From a bacterium (lineage in GTDB: Bacteria > Cyanobacteriota > Sericytochromatia > S15B-MN24 > VGJW01), in the NCBI GenBank assembly GCA_021781555.1, contig JAJXWQ010000002.1, positions 1 to 64,000 on the forward strand: a DNA stretch of 64,000 nucleotides. Reading direction: 5' to 3'. Within the stretch, counting starts at the first letter, position 1. Each line of letters opens with the position of its first letter. Of this stretch, positions 17,904-26,398 are shown piece after piece. The notes under the pieces were generated by a model that worked only from the letters and a program-made list of their open reading frames with translations, had not been told where the DNA came from and did no database searches. Both the position numbers and the translations under genes were made by a program.

Positions 17904-19043
17904 CTACGCTAGCCCCCGCATCGTCACCGCGGAGCGCGGCTTGAAGCTGAGCGCGTCGGTCGGGCAGACCGATGCGCAGAGGCCGCACTGGAAGCAGACG
18001 TCGGGACTCACCTCCGGCAGGGACTTCAGGGGGGCCTTCATCGCATCGTGGAAGCAGACGGGCTCGCACTTGCCACACTTGATACACCGCTCCTCGGCTA
18101 GCACCGGGAACTCCTCGGTAGCGACGACCACGCGCTGGCCGCGCCCGAAGCGCTGTACGTAGAGGCCCTGGATCTGGCGGATATCCGAGTAGCCGTGCGC
18201 GTCGAGCCACTGGTCGACCTCGGTGGCGAGCTTCTGGTGCATGCGCTGGCCCCGGAGCAAGACCACGGTGCAGATACCCACCAGCGAGGCCCCGGCCATG
18301 AACATCTCGATCACGTCCTTGCCGGTCGTGACGCCCCCCACCCCGATCACGGGCTTGCGGACCCGGCGCGCGACCTCGAAGACCGACCGCACCGCCAGGG
18401 GCTTGAGGGGCGCACCCGAAAGCCACCCGTACCCGAACTCGCTGCCCAGCAAGGGCTCGCCACGCTCGATGTCGATGGCCAGGGTCGGCCCGAAGCTGTT
18501 GATGCAAGCGAAGGCGTCGACGTGCGGCTCCAGCGCCGCGGCGAGATCCCCGAGATCGCCCGAGTGCGGCGAGAGCTTGGCGATGATCGGGATCTTGACC
18601 GCGTCCTTGAGCGCCCTTGCCGTCTCGACGACCCGCGCGGGATCGAGGTAGTGCACGGTGAACTCGATCGCGTCCACCCCCTTGGCCTCGACCAGGGGTC
18701 CGAGCGCGCTCAGATCGTCGGGCGTGTAGCCGATCGACGCGATGAAGGGAATCCCGGCAGAGCGAGCCGCCGCCAGACCGATGTCGTACTCGTGCTCGAG
18801 CCACTGCTCGAGCGAGAGCTCCGTCCACAGCTCGGTGTTGAGCATGCCCGAGGCTCCGAACTGGATCATGTTGGGACGCGGAACGCGGGCGGCCGCTCGC
18901 GATACCGTCTTGGCCAGCAAGCCGCCGGCCCCCCCGGCCGCCGCCCGGGACAGCTGCTCGCCGTTGCCCACGTTGGGGCCTGCCGCAGGGATGATCGGGT
19001 TGCGGAACGACAACCCGATCAGGTCGACCGAGATCTTCGCCAT
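17904..19043 (-). CDS. preA: Dihydropyrimidine dehydrogenase subunit PreA-like
   Basis: 379 residues from ATG 19043, with AAGG seven bases upstream. The N-terminal 290 residues form a dihydroorotate-dehydrogenase-like TIM barrel binding FMN ('NPIIPAAGPNVGNGE', 'IAKLSPHSGDL', 'VIGVGGVTTGKDV'). The C-terminus carries two [4Fe-4S] motifs, CIKCGKCEPVC and CFQCGLCASVC. This layout is that of PreA, which reduces uracil and thymine to their dihydro forms with electrons from PreT. No preT lies next to it; an NfnB/GltD-like protein at 38611 is a distant candidate. It ends an operon with beta-ureidopropionase and an SsnA-like hydrolase, 50 bases after the former. Confidence 0.87.
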   Translation of the reverse strand: MAKISVDLIGLSFRNPIIPAAGPNVGNGEQLSRAAAGGAGGLLAKTVSRAAARVPRPNMIQFGASGMLNTELWTELSLEQWLEHEYDIGLAAARSAGIPFIASIGYTPDDLSALGPLVEAKGVDAIEFTVHYLDPARVVETARALKDAVKIPIIAKLSPHSGDLGDLAAALEPHVDAFACINSFGPTLAIDIERGEPLLGSEFGYGWLSGAPLKPLAVRSVFEVARRVRKPVIGVGGVTTGKDVIEMFMAGASLVGICTVVLLRGQRMHQKLATEVDQWLDAHGYSDIRQIQGLYVQRFGRGQRVVVATEEFPVLAEERCIKCGKCEPVCFHDAMKAPLKSLPEVSPDVCFQCGLCASVCPTDALSFKPRSAVTMRGLA

Positions 19044-19093
19044 GGTGCAGCCTTCTTCCAGCTCCCGGGTGCTCTCTTGCGACGTCCGAATGG

Positions 19094-19972
19094 CTAGCCC
19101 ACGCCCACCTGGGCGAGCGGCTCGTACAGGTCCGGACGACGATCGCGGATGAACTGCCACTGATGGCGAACTTCGGCGATCATGTCGAGGTCGAGGTCCG
19201 CGACGACCAGCTCGTCTCGATCCCGCGAGGCCTCGGCGACGATCCTGCCCCGGGGATCCACGAAGTAGCTCTGGCCGTAGAACTCGCCGATGTTCCACGG
19301 GGCTTCCCAGCCCACGCGGTTGATCGCACCCAGGAAGTAGCCGTTGGCCACGGCATGAGCCGGCTGCTCGAGCTTCCAGAGGTACTCCGAGAGCCCGGCC
19401 GTCGTGGCGGACGGATTGAACACGACCTCGGCGCCGTTGAGGCCGAGTATGCGAGCCCCCTCGGGGAAGTGGCGATCGTAGCAGAGGTACACACCGACCT
19501 TGGCATAGGCGGTATCGAAGACCGGGTAGCCGAGGTTGCCCGGCTTGAAGTAGAACTTCTCCCAGAACCCGGGCAGGCAATGGGGCAGGTGCGTCTTGCG
19601 GTACTTGCCCAGGAACCGGCCATCGGCGTCGAGGACCGCCGCGGTGTTGTAGTACACGCCGGGCATCTCCTCCTCGACGATCGGCACCACCAGGACCATG
19701 CGATGCCTGGCGGCGAATTCCTGCAGCAACTGGACGGTGGGTCCGTCGGGGATCCGCTCGGCGGTGGCATACCACCGCGGATCCTGCTCGGCGCAGAAGT
19801 ACGGGCCAGAGAAGACCTCTTGCAGGCTGGCGATCTGCACCCCCTGGCGGGCGGCGTCCTCGAGGAGCGCGAGGTTCTTGGCGATCGCCGCCTCCTTGAT
19901 CCTCGCGATCGGCTGATCCACCGGAACGTCGTTCCGGGTCTGGATGACACCGCACTTGATCACTCTCGACAT
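19094..19972 (-). CDS. Nitrilase-superfamily amidase, beta-ureidopropionase-like
   Basis: 292 residues from ATG 19972 with AAAGGA five bases upstream. The Glu-Lys-Cys catalytic triad is visible: Glu in LQEVFSGPYFC, Lys in GKYRKTHLPH, and Cys in VGVYLCYDRHFPEGAR. The pattern and length match N-carbamoyl-beta-alanine amidohydrolases, which release ammonia, CO2 and beta-alanine in reductive pyrimidine breakdown, though N-carbamoylputrescine amidase is a close alternative. Position between an SsnA-like hydrolase and preA favours the pyrimidine role. No dihydropyrimidinase, the intermediate enzyme, is found in the window. Confidence 0.83.
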   Translation of the reverse strand: MSRVIKCGVIQTRNDVPVDQPIARIKEAAIAKNLALLEDAARQGVQIASLQEVFSGPYFCAEQDPRWYATAERIPDGPTVQLLQEFAARHRMVLVVPIVEEEMPGVYYNTAAVLDADGRFLGKYRKTHLPHCLPGFWEKFYFKPGNLGYPVFDTAYAKVGVYLCYDRHFPEGARILGLNGAEVVFNPSATTAGLSEYLWKLEQPAHAVANGYFLGAINRVGWEAPWNIGEFYGQSYFVDPRGRIVAEASRDRDELVVADLDLDMIAEVRHQWQFIRDRRPDLYEPLAQVGVG

Positions 19973-20024
19973 CAGATTCCTTTCCGTGGTCAGGGGCAAA
20001 TCCGACGGGCCGCAGCCCGAATCC

Positions 20025-21404
20025 TCAGGGCACGAGCTGGGGAGCGAGGTCCCCCCACAGGCGGGCCGCAGCCTCACGGGCCCGTGCCTGGATGGCGCGG
20101 ACATCCAGTCCGCCGAACCGGCGCTCCCACATGATCCATCGACCGGCGACCATCACCGACTCGACGGCGCCGGAGGAGATCCCGAAGATCAGGTGACCGC
20201 CCAGGTTTGCAGGTGAAAGCGGGGTGGGCGGATCGTAATCGAGCACCGCGAGATCGGCCTCCGAGCCCACCGCCAGAGCGCCGATGGGGAGCTCGAAGAG
20301 GCTGCCTGCAAGATGCGCTCCGGTGGCCAGGAGGTCGAGCACGGCATCCGGACTCGCCCCCCGGCCGGCCTCCTGGGCCTTGAAGTAGGCGAACCGGGCC
20401 TCGGCGAACATGTCCGACCCGATGCCGTCGGTGCCGAGGGCCCAGCGGGGCTCGAGCCCACCCACCGGCGCGAAGACGGGGGCGTAGCCGACGCGGTTGT
20501 TCAAGTTGGAGCGCGGATTGTGCACCAGCAGGCAGCGGTGCTCCATGGCGACGGCGAGATCGCGATCCTCGAGATGCACTCCGTGCGCCAGGATCGTCCG
20601 CCCCGACAGGCAACCGGCATCACGCAGGCGCTCCATGATGGCGCGGCCGTGCCGGTGCCGGGCGTGGGTCACGTCGTAGGCGTCCTCGGCGACGTGGATG
20701 TGGACGCCGGACCCCGTCGTGCGTGCGAGCGTGCCGATGGCCTCGAGGGTCTCCTCGGCGAGGGTGAAGCTGGCGTGCGCGCCTACCAGGCCGCGAGACA
20801 GCGGCTGCCGGGGGCGCTGGAGGAAAGCTGCCGACTCGGCCAGGCCGGCCTCCCGCTCGGCCGGGCCGCCGCGATCCGTGACCTCGTAGCAGAGAACCCG
20901 CCGGATGCCCACCGTCTCGAGCGCCTCGTCGATGCGCGTCAGGGATCCCGAAATGCTGGCGGGAGAAGCATGGTGGTCGACGATCGTGGTGGTACCGGCG
21001 CGAACGGCGTCGAGGGCTCCGACCAGGGCCGAGAGGTAGATCTGCTCCTCGTCCAGCGCCCGATCGAGCCGCCACCACACGAGTTCGAGGATCTCCAGGA
21101 AGTCCCGCGGGGGCCTGGCAGGGCCCGGCATTCCCCGAGACAGCGCGCTGTACAGGTGGGTGTGCGCGTTGACCATGCCCGGCAGGATCAGGCGGCCCGA
21201 CAGATCGACGACGGACTCGCCGGGCAATGGCTCCAGACCGGGGCCCCGCGCGGCGATCCGTCCGTCCTGAATGCGCAGGTCGGCGGCTTCGATGCCGCGT
21301 GAGGCCAGGTCGACGAGCAAGGCGCCGCGCAGCAGCTGTGACGGAGTTCCGGCGGCGCCCGGGTCGACCGTCACGCCGCCCAAATCGAGGGTTCGTTCTG
21401 ACAT
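20025..21404 (-). CDS. ssnA: SsnA-like amidohydrolase / chlorohydrolase family
   Basis: 459 residues. Amidohydrolase-superfamily metal ligands are present: HTH in MVNAHTHLYSALSRG, HIHVAED, AHGVHL and the Asp in LGTDGIGSDMFAE. The N-terminal 'LLVDLASRGIEAADLRIQDG' and C-terminal 'ADLAVLDYDPPTPL' form the flanking composite domain. The GMPGP and FAEARFAYF segments match the SsnA family, encoded in E. coli beside ygfM, xdhD and yqeB. It is probably a deaminase or hydrolase acting on a purine or related heterocycle; the substrate is unproven. Its ATG lies seven bases after TAGAAT and has no Shine-Dalgarno. First gene of the ssnA-ureidopropionase-preA run. Confidence 0.82.
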   Translation of the reverse strand: MSERTLDLGGVTVDPGAAGTPSQLLRGALLVDLASRGIEAADLRIQDGRIAARGPGLEPLPGESVVDLSGRLILPGMVNAHTHLYSALSRGMPGPARPPRDFLEILELVWWRLDRALDEEQIYLSALVGALDAVRAGTTTIVDHHASPASISGSLTRIDEALETVGIRRVLCYEVTDRGGPAEREAGLAESAAFLQRPRQPLSRGLVGAHASFTLAEETLEAIGTLARTTGSGVHIHVAEDAYDVTHARHRHGRAIMERLRDAGCLSGRTILAHGVHLEDRDLAVAMEHRCLLVHNPRSNLNNRVGYAPVFAPVGGLEPRWALGTDGIGSDMFAEARFAYFKAQEAGRGASPDAVLDLLATGAHLAGSLFELPIGALAVGSEADLAVLDYDPPTPLSPANLGGHLIFGISSGAVESVMVAGRWIMWERRFGGLDVRAIQARAREAAARLWGDLAPQLVP

Positions 21405-21411
21405 CTAGGTA

Positions 21412-21417
21412 ATTCTA
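21412..21417 (-). promoter_or_regulatory. -10-like hexamer adjacent to ssnA start
   Basis: On the minus strand TAGAAT ends seven bases before the ATG at 21404, with no ribosome binding site between, suggesting a leaderless mRNA. No clear -35 is seen in the GC-rich sequence upstream. Confidence 0.4.
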
Positions 21418-21496
21418 GCGCCGTTCACCCGGCCGCGTGCTACCCGGGAGCAAGCCCGCGGAGCACGGCGCACCCGATCGAGGCGCGCAGAGGCCG

Positions 21497-22747
21497 TTAC
21501 GACACGAGCGCCGCGAGGGCCTCGGCCACGGCCTCGATCCGGGGGGCGATGGCGGTCGGTCCGCCGGCCGCGGCGATGGCGCTCTTGGTGTCCTTCAATC
21601 CGTTGCCCGTCACCAGCGTGAGGGCGGTATCGCGAGCCGAGAGGATCCCGTCTCGCACCGCGCGACCGAGGCCCGCGAGGCTCGCGGCCGCGGCCGGCTC
21701 GCCGAAGACGGCGGCCTTGCGCGCCAGCTGGCGCATCGCGTCGAGGATCTCGGCGTCGCTGACACAGACGAAGGTGCCACCGCTTTCGCGGACCGCCCGC
21801 ACGGCCCTCCGCCAGTTCCGGGGATGCCCGACCGCGATGCTGTCGGCCATGGTGTCGTCGCCTCCGACGACCAGGTCCTCGCCCCGGGCGAACGCGTCGG
21901 CGACGGCCCGCGCACCCTCGGCCTGCACGCCCAGCAGGCGCGGCAGCCGGGGGGCCAGGCCCAGCCGGTGCATCTCGACCAGCCCCTTCCAGACGCCCGC
22001 GATGGTGCAGCCGTCTCCGACCGAGACCGCGATCCAGTCCGGCAGATCCTCGCCGAGCTGCTCGGCGATCTCGAGCCCGGCGGTCTTCTTGCCCTCGACC
22101 AGATAGGGATTGACGGCCGCATTGCGGTTGTACCAGCCAAATTCGCCGCAGGCCTGCTGGCAGAGGTCCCAGGTACGGTCGTAGTTGTCCTGGACCTTGA
22201 GCACCCTGGCGCCGAACATGGTCAGCTGGGCGACCTTGGGCTCGGGCGCTCGCTCGGGTACGAAGATGATCGCCTCGAGCCCCGTCGCCGCGGCGAACCC
22301 GGCCAGCGAAGAGGCCGCGTTCCCGGTGCTGGCGCAGGCCACCGTATGCGCTCCGGCCTGGCGCGCCGCCATCACGGCAAGGGCCGAGGCCCGGTCCTTG
22401 AACGAGGCGGTCGGGTTGCGGCCGTCGTCCTTGATCCAGAGGCGGCGGATGCCGAGGTGCTCGGCCAGGCGCCGGGCATCGTAGACCGGCGTCCAGCCGA
22501 CCTGCAGCTCGGCGGGTGTCCGGCTCGCGTCGCCGGATCCGGCGGCGGCCAGCTCGACCGGGAGCAGCTCGCGATAGCGCCAGAGATCCCGGGGCCGGCC
22601 GGCGAGGTCGGCGGCAGAAAAACGCGCCTCCGGTCCGTAACGAACCTCCAGGATGCCCTCCAGGCCGCACGCCGGGCAGGTCATCGCGGTGCCGGGCGCA
22701 TAGCTGCGCCCGCACTGCACGCACTTCAGTTCTTCGATCTTCGTCAT
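21497..22747 (-). CDS. thrC: Threonine synthase
   Basis: 416 residues from ATG 22747. An N-terminal zinc-ribbon-like segment (LKCVQCGRSY...MTCPACG) precedes a fold-type II PLP domain. The PLP lysine lies in NPTASFKDRASALAVM, the phosphate-binding loop is ASTGNAASSLAG, and 'VSVGDGCTIAGVWKGL' follows. These features match threonine synthases that convert O-phosphohomoserine to threonine. It is divergent from a second fold-type II enzyme 144 bases away, and 92 bases upstream of ssnA on the same strand. Other homoserine-pathway genes are not in the window, so the exact substrate is inferred from family resemblance. Confidence 0.85.
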   Translation of the reverse strand: MTKIEELKCVQCGRSYAPGTAMTCPACGLEGILEVRYGPEARFSAADLAGRPRDLWRYRELLPVELAAAGSGDASRTPAELQVGWTPVYDARRLAEHLGIRRLWIKDDGRNPTASFKDRASALAVMAARQAGAHTVACASTGNAASSLAGFAAATGLEAIIFVPERAPEPKVAQLTMFGARVLKVQDNYDRTWDLCQQACGEFGWYNRNAAVNPYLVEGKKTAGLEIAEQLGEDLPDWIAVSVGDGCTIAGVWKGLVEMHRLGLAPRLPRLLGVQAEGARAVADAFARGEDLVVGGDDTMADSIAVGHPRNWRRAVRAVRESGGTFVCVSDAEILDAMRQLARKAAVFGEPAAAASLAGLGRAVRDGILSARDTALTLVTGNGLKDTKSAIAAAGGPTAIAPRIEAVAEALAALVS

Positions 22748-22891
22748 GGGTCGATCTTCACCGGCCAGGTACCGGTTCGACATCCGCAAGAAATCCCGTC
22801 CATCCGCCCAAATTGCGGACAGGCATCCCGCTGTCGGTCGGGAATTGCTATAGTGGCGATCGTCCCAGCGGGCAGCCAGGAGGTACCGACC

Positions 22892-24292
22892 TTGCCAGAA
22901 CTCGTTTTCGGTCCCACGTTCGAGGAGATGCTGTATCCGGACCGGATCGCTCCCGCCGTGCGCAAGCGCGCCCTCGAGGCCGCGACCGCCGCTCCGCTGG
23001 ATCCGATCAACCTCTACAACATCACCTGGAAGGCGCCCGACGGCAAGGTCCGGATGCTGGTGCTCCCGCCCGAGCTGACCGGGGTCGACACGCCGATCGT
23101 GGTGCTGGTCGGCAAGCACTTCCCGACCGGCAGCCACAAGGTCGGCGCTACCTACTCGGTCACCATGGAGAAGCAGATCCACGACGAGATCGAGCCTGGA
23201 AGGGACACCCTCATCTTCCCGAGCACCGGCAACTACGGCATCGGCGGCGCCTGGGTCGGGACCCGGCTCGGATACCAGTCGCTGGTCCTCCTGCCCGAGC
23301 AGATGAGCAAGGAGCGCTTCGAGAAGATCCGCTCGTACGGCGCCGATTACATCGCGACCGTGGGCTGCGAGAGCAACGTCAAGGAGATCTACGACAAGTG
23401 CAACGAGCTCGCGGCCCAGAGCCCGCGCAACAAGGTCCTCAACCAGTTCGAGGTCATGGGCAACTACCGCTTCCACTGGTACGTGACCGGTAACTCCGCG
23501 CTCGAGGCCCTGCAGCAACTCGCCAACGTCGGCATCGGCGACGGCCGGGCAGCTGCCTTCGTCTCGGCGATGGGTTCCGCGGGAACGATCGCTGCGGGCG
23601 ACCGCCTCAAGCAGCACAATCCCGACTGCAAGATCGTCGGCCTCGAGCCCATCCAGTGCCCGACCCTCTACAACAACGGCTACGGCGACCACGATATCCA
23701 GGGCATCGGCGACAAGCATGTGACCTGGATACACAATGTCCGCAACATGGACGCCATGATCGCGATCGACGACATTTCGTGCAAGCTGGGCCTGCAGGTC
23801 CTGTCCGACGACGTCGGCATCGCCTACCTGGCCGAGGAGCTGGGGATCGGGCAGGACGCGCTGGCCGCCATGCAGGGCACGTTCGGGATTTCCGGCGTCT
23901 GCAACATCCTCGGGGCGATCAAGGCAGCCAAGCACTACGGCTTCGACAAGAAGTCCGCGGTCGTGACGGTGGCGACGGACTCGCTGGATCGGTACTACTC
24001 GGTCATGGCCGATCTCGACGCCACGTACGGCCCCCTTACCAAGGCCGAGGCCCATGCCCGGGTCCGCTCGATCTTCCACGGCGCGGGCCTCGACTGGATC
24101 CAGGACGGCACCCCGCATGCCCGCGACCGCTGGCACAACCTCAAGTACTACACCTGGGTCGAACAGCAGGGTAAGTCCGTCGCTCAGCTCAACGCGCAGA
24201 AGTCACCCGAATTCTGGCTGGCCGAGCAAGAGCAGGTCCAGGAGTTCGACCGGCTGCTGCGCAACAAGCGCGGATCCGCGGTCCTCGCCTAG
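22892..24292 (+). CDS. Fold-type II PLP enzyme, cysteine-synthase-like, function unknown
   Basis: 466 residues from TTG 22892; AGGAGGT (22878-22884) lies seven bases upstream and no better start exists nearby. The PLP lysine is in TGSHKVGATYS and the phosphate loop is STGNYGIGGAW, both typical of the cysteine synthase/threonine dehydratase fold. At 466 residues it is longer than cysteine synthases (about 310) and has extra 'CPTLYNNGYGDHDIQGIGDKH' and a C-terminal 'ARDRWHNLKYYTW' region. It belongs to a group often annotated as cysteine synthase but whose reaction I cannot assign. The 144-base gap to divergent thrC must hold both promoters. Confidence 0.8.
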   Translation: MPELVFGPTFEEMLYPDRIAPAVRKRALEAATAAPLDPINLYNITWKAPDGKVRMLVLPPELTGVDTPIVVLVGKHFPTGSHKVGATYSVTMEKQIHDEIEPGRDTLIFPSTGNYGIGGAWVGTRLGYQSLVLLPEQMSKERFEKIRSYGADYIATVGCESNVKEIYDKCNELAAQSPRNKVLNQFEVMGNYRFHWYVTGNSALEALQQLANVGIGDGRAAAFVSAMGSAGTIAAGDRLKQHNPDCKIVGLEPIQCPTLYNNGYGDHDIQGIGDKHVTWIHNVRNMDAMIAIDDISCKLGLQVLSDDVGIAYLAEELGIGQDALAAMQGTFGISGVCNILGAIKAAKHYGFDKKSAVVTVATDSLDRYYSVMADLDATYGPLTKAEAHARVRSIFHGAGLDWIQDGTPHARDRWHNLKYYTWVEQQGKSVAQLNAQKSPEFWLAEQEQVQEFDRLLRNKRGSAVLA

Positions 24293-24313
24293 AGCGCTTT
24301 CGCCCACACCGGG

Positions 24314-24349
24314 TCGGGCCCTGGCGAGCGATGGCAAGCGAGGGCCCGA
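24314..24349. terminator. Hairpin after the PLP enzyme gene
   Basis: TCGGGCCCT (24314-24322) and AGGGCCCGA (24341-24349) form a perfect 9-bp stem with an 18-base loop, 22 bases past the stop codon. No T-tract follows. It ends just before the -10-like hexamer of the next gene. Confidence 0.45.
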
Positions 24350-24354
24350 TCCGC

Positions 24355-24360
24355 TAAACT
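24355..24360 (+). promoter_or_regulatory. -10-like hexamer adjacent to start of the dienelactone hydrolase gene
   Basis: TAAACT ends six bases before the ATG at 24367 with no Shine-Dalgarno between, as expected for a leaderless transcript. A weak -35 (ATGGCA, 24331-24336) lies 18 bases upstream. Confidence 0.4.
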
Positions 24361-24366
24361 GGCGCC

Positions 24367-25191
24367 ATGGCGATCAGTCACGAGTGGGTTCGGTATGGAT
24401 CCAAGGGCGCAAGCGGCTTGCTCTGCCTGCCCGAGCGAGTCGCGGGGCCGCTTCCAGGCATCCTGGTCTTCCAGGAGATCTGGGGCGTGGACGCTCACAT
24501 CGAGGACGTCACGCATCGCTTCGCTGGTGCCGGCTATGCCGCGTTCGCGCCCGATCTCTTCGCCCCCGAAGGGGAACGGCCCGAGACCTTGACTCGGGAG
24601 CGCATCTCCGAGGTCCAGGCCTTCATGGGCAGCCTCGGCCCGACAGCCTTTGCTCCGGAGGTCCGCGACCAGGCCCTGGCAAAGCTTCCCGAGGCCGAGC
24701 GCAACCGCATCAGCCAGACTTCGCAGGCCCTTTTTGCCCCGCTGTCGAGCCGGGCCAACTGGCTCGACTCGTTCCGTTTGCAGCTCGTCGAGGCCGCCAG
24801 CTGGCTGCGCAAGGAAAATCCGGTCAGCACGGGCCAGAAGGTCGGCGCGGTCGGCTTCTGCATGGGCGGTGGCCTGGTGGCGCTGCTGGCCTGCGACGAC
24901 GAGGAGCTGGCAGCGGGTGCGATCTTCTACGGGCAATCCCCGCCCCTCGACCGGGTTAGCGGGATCCGGGCCCCGTTGCAGGGCCACTATGGCTCCCTCG
25001 ATACCCGCGTCAACGAGGGCGTGCCGGCGTTCGAGGCCGAGATGCGAAGGCTCGGCAAGCCCTACGAGCCCTTCTTCTACGAGGGCGCTCCGCACGGCTT
25101 TTTCCGGGATGGTGGCCCCTCGTACAACGTCGCGGCCAGCCGGTTGGCCTTCGCTCGTACGCTGGACTTCTTCAGCCGGCAGCTCGCCTGA
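24367..25191 (+). CDS. Dienelactone hydrolase family protein
   Basis: 274 residues with an alpha/beta-hydrolase fold. The nucleophile elbow is GFCMGGG, giving Cys as nucleophile as in dienelactone hydrolases; the acid is probably the Asp in GSLDTRVN and the base the His in GAPHGFF. The N-terminal 'PGILVFQEIWGVDAHI' and 'AFAPDLF' are family hallmarks. An insert of about 50 residues (about 85-135) separates the first strands from the elbow. Family members hydrolyse lactones or small esters in the cytoplasm; the substrate is unknown. The following gene begins 37 bases downstream behind its own ribosome site, so they may be cotranscribed. Confidence 0.82.
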   Translation: MAISHEWVRYGSKGASGLLCLPERVAGPLPGILVFQEIWGVDAHIEDVTHRFAGAGYAAFAPDLFAPEGERPETLTRERISEVQAFMGSLGPTAFAPEVRDQALAKLPEAERNRISQTSQALFAPLSSRANWLDSFRLQLVEAASWLRKENPVSTGQKVGAVGFCMGGGLVALLACDDEELAAGAIFYGQSPPLDRVSGIRAPLQGHYGSLDTRVNEGVPAFEAEMRRLGKPYEPFFYEGAPHGFFRDGGPSYNVAASRLAFARTLDFFSRQLA

Positions 25192-25228
25192 GGATCCTCC
25201 GGATCGCCTCGCGCCAGGGAGGGCTGCG

Positions 25229-26398
25229 TTGATCCAGGCCCCTACGCCCGGTCTGGTGATGGTCAAGCCCACGGGACCGCTCTGCAATCTCGATTGCAGC
25301 TACTGCTACTATACCGGGCGCCTGGATCTCTTCGATCCCGAGCCGCGGCGCATGTCCGACGACCAGCTCGAAGACGCCATCAAGCAGATTCTCGAGGCTG
25401 CCGGGACGCACATGCACTTCGAGTGGCACGGAGGGGAGCCCACCCTCCTCGGACTTTCGACCTTTCGCAAGATCGTGGCCTGGCAACGTCGCCACCAGCT
25501 TGCAGGGCAGACCGTCACGAACGGCCTCCAGACCAACGGCACGCTGATCGATGCCGACTGGGCGCAGTTCCTGTTCGAATTCCGGTTCTCGGTCGGCCTC
25601 AGCCTGGACGGGCCCGCCGCGATGCACGACGCGTACCGCGTCACCAGAGCTGGCCAACCTTCCCACCGGCAGGTCGTGCGGGCCCTGGCTACCCTGAGCC
25701 GGCGGCGCGTCCACGTCGACGTCCTCTGCGTCGTCCACGCGGCCAACGTCCATCAGCCCGAGGAGGTCTACCGCTACTTCCGGAGTATCGGTGTGCGCTA
25801 CCTGCAGTTCTTGCCCCTGGTGGAGCGACTTCCCGACGGGAGCATGAGCGAACGCACGCCCGAGCCGGAAGCTGTGGGCGAATTCCTGTGCCGCGTCTTC
25901 GATCTCTGGCTCGCCGAGGACGTGGGCAAGGTCGTGGTCCAGTGGTTCGACGAGGCGATCCGGCCCGAGCTCGGCTTGCCGCACTCGCTGTGCCTCTTTC
26001 GTGAGACCTGCGGCGACGTGCCGGCGCTCGAACACGATGGAACCCTGTACCCGTGCGATCACTTCGTCGATGGCGAGCACCGCCTCGGATCGATCCATGA
26101 CCACGGCCTGGCGGCTCTCTGGGAGGCACCGGACCTGGTCGCCTTCGGGGCGAAAAAGCGCCAGAACCTGTCGGAGCGATGCCGCCAGTGCGACGTCCTG
26201 GCGTGGTGTAACGGCGGCTGTCCCAAGGATCGCCTGGCCACCTCGGGCGATGGCGAGCCGGGGCGCAATTTTCTCTGCGCCGGCCTGGAGCGCTTCTTCC
26301 AGCACGTGCGCCCGGCCCTGCCAGCACTGGCCCGGCGCGTTCATGACCGACAGGCTTCCCGCAGCCGCACGATCCATGATACTTTCGACCTACGATGA
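25229..26398 (+). CDS. Radical SAM/SPASM enzyme, anaerobic sulfatase-maturase-like
   Basis: 389 residues from TTG 25229, which has AGGGAGGG five bases upstream and gives the family start. The radical SAM motif CNLDCSYC places Cys at 19, 23 and 26. FEWHGGEPTLLG and LQTNGTLID follow, as in anSME enzymes. The C-terminus has the SPASM cysteines: CGDV...YPCDHF...CRQCDVLAWCNGGCPKD...FLCAG. Known members oxidise Cys or Ser of sulfatases to formylglycine, but no sulfatase is seen in the window. Its stop overlaps the ATG of the ArsR-TusA regulator (ATGA), so it is probably expressed with the sulfur-carrier genes and may act on a different peptide or protein. Confidence 0.85.
   Translation: MIQAPTPGLVMVKPTGPLCNLDCSYCYYTGRLDLFDPEPRRMSDDQLEDAIKQILEAAGTHMHFEWHGGEPTLLGLSTFRKIVAWQRRHQLAGQTVTNGLQTNGTLIDADWAQFLFEFRFSVGLSLDGPAAMHDAYRVTRAGQPSHRQVVRALATLSRRRVHVDVLCVVHAANVHQPEEVYRYFRSIGVRYLQFLPLVERLPDGSMSERTPEPEAVGEFLCRVFDLWLAEDVGKVVVQWFDEAIRPELGLPHSLCLFRETCGDVPALEHDGTLYPCDHFVDGEHRLGSIHDHGLAALWEAPDLVAFGAKKRQNLSERCRQCDVLAWCNGGCPKDRLATSGDGEPGRNFLCAGLERFFQHVRPALPALARRVHDRQASRSRTIHDTFDLR

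Noticed and set aside
25229-26398. Assignment of the radical SAM enzyme as a sulfatase maturase acting on a neighbour
   Set aside because: No sulfatase with a C/S-x-P-x-R motif is encoded nearby, so only the family resemblance is reported.
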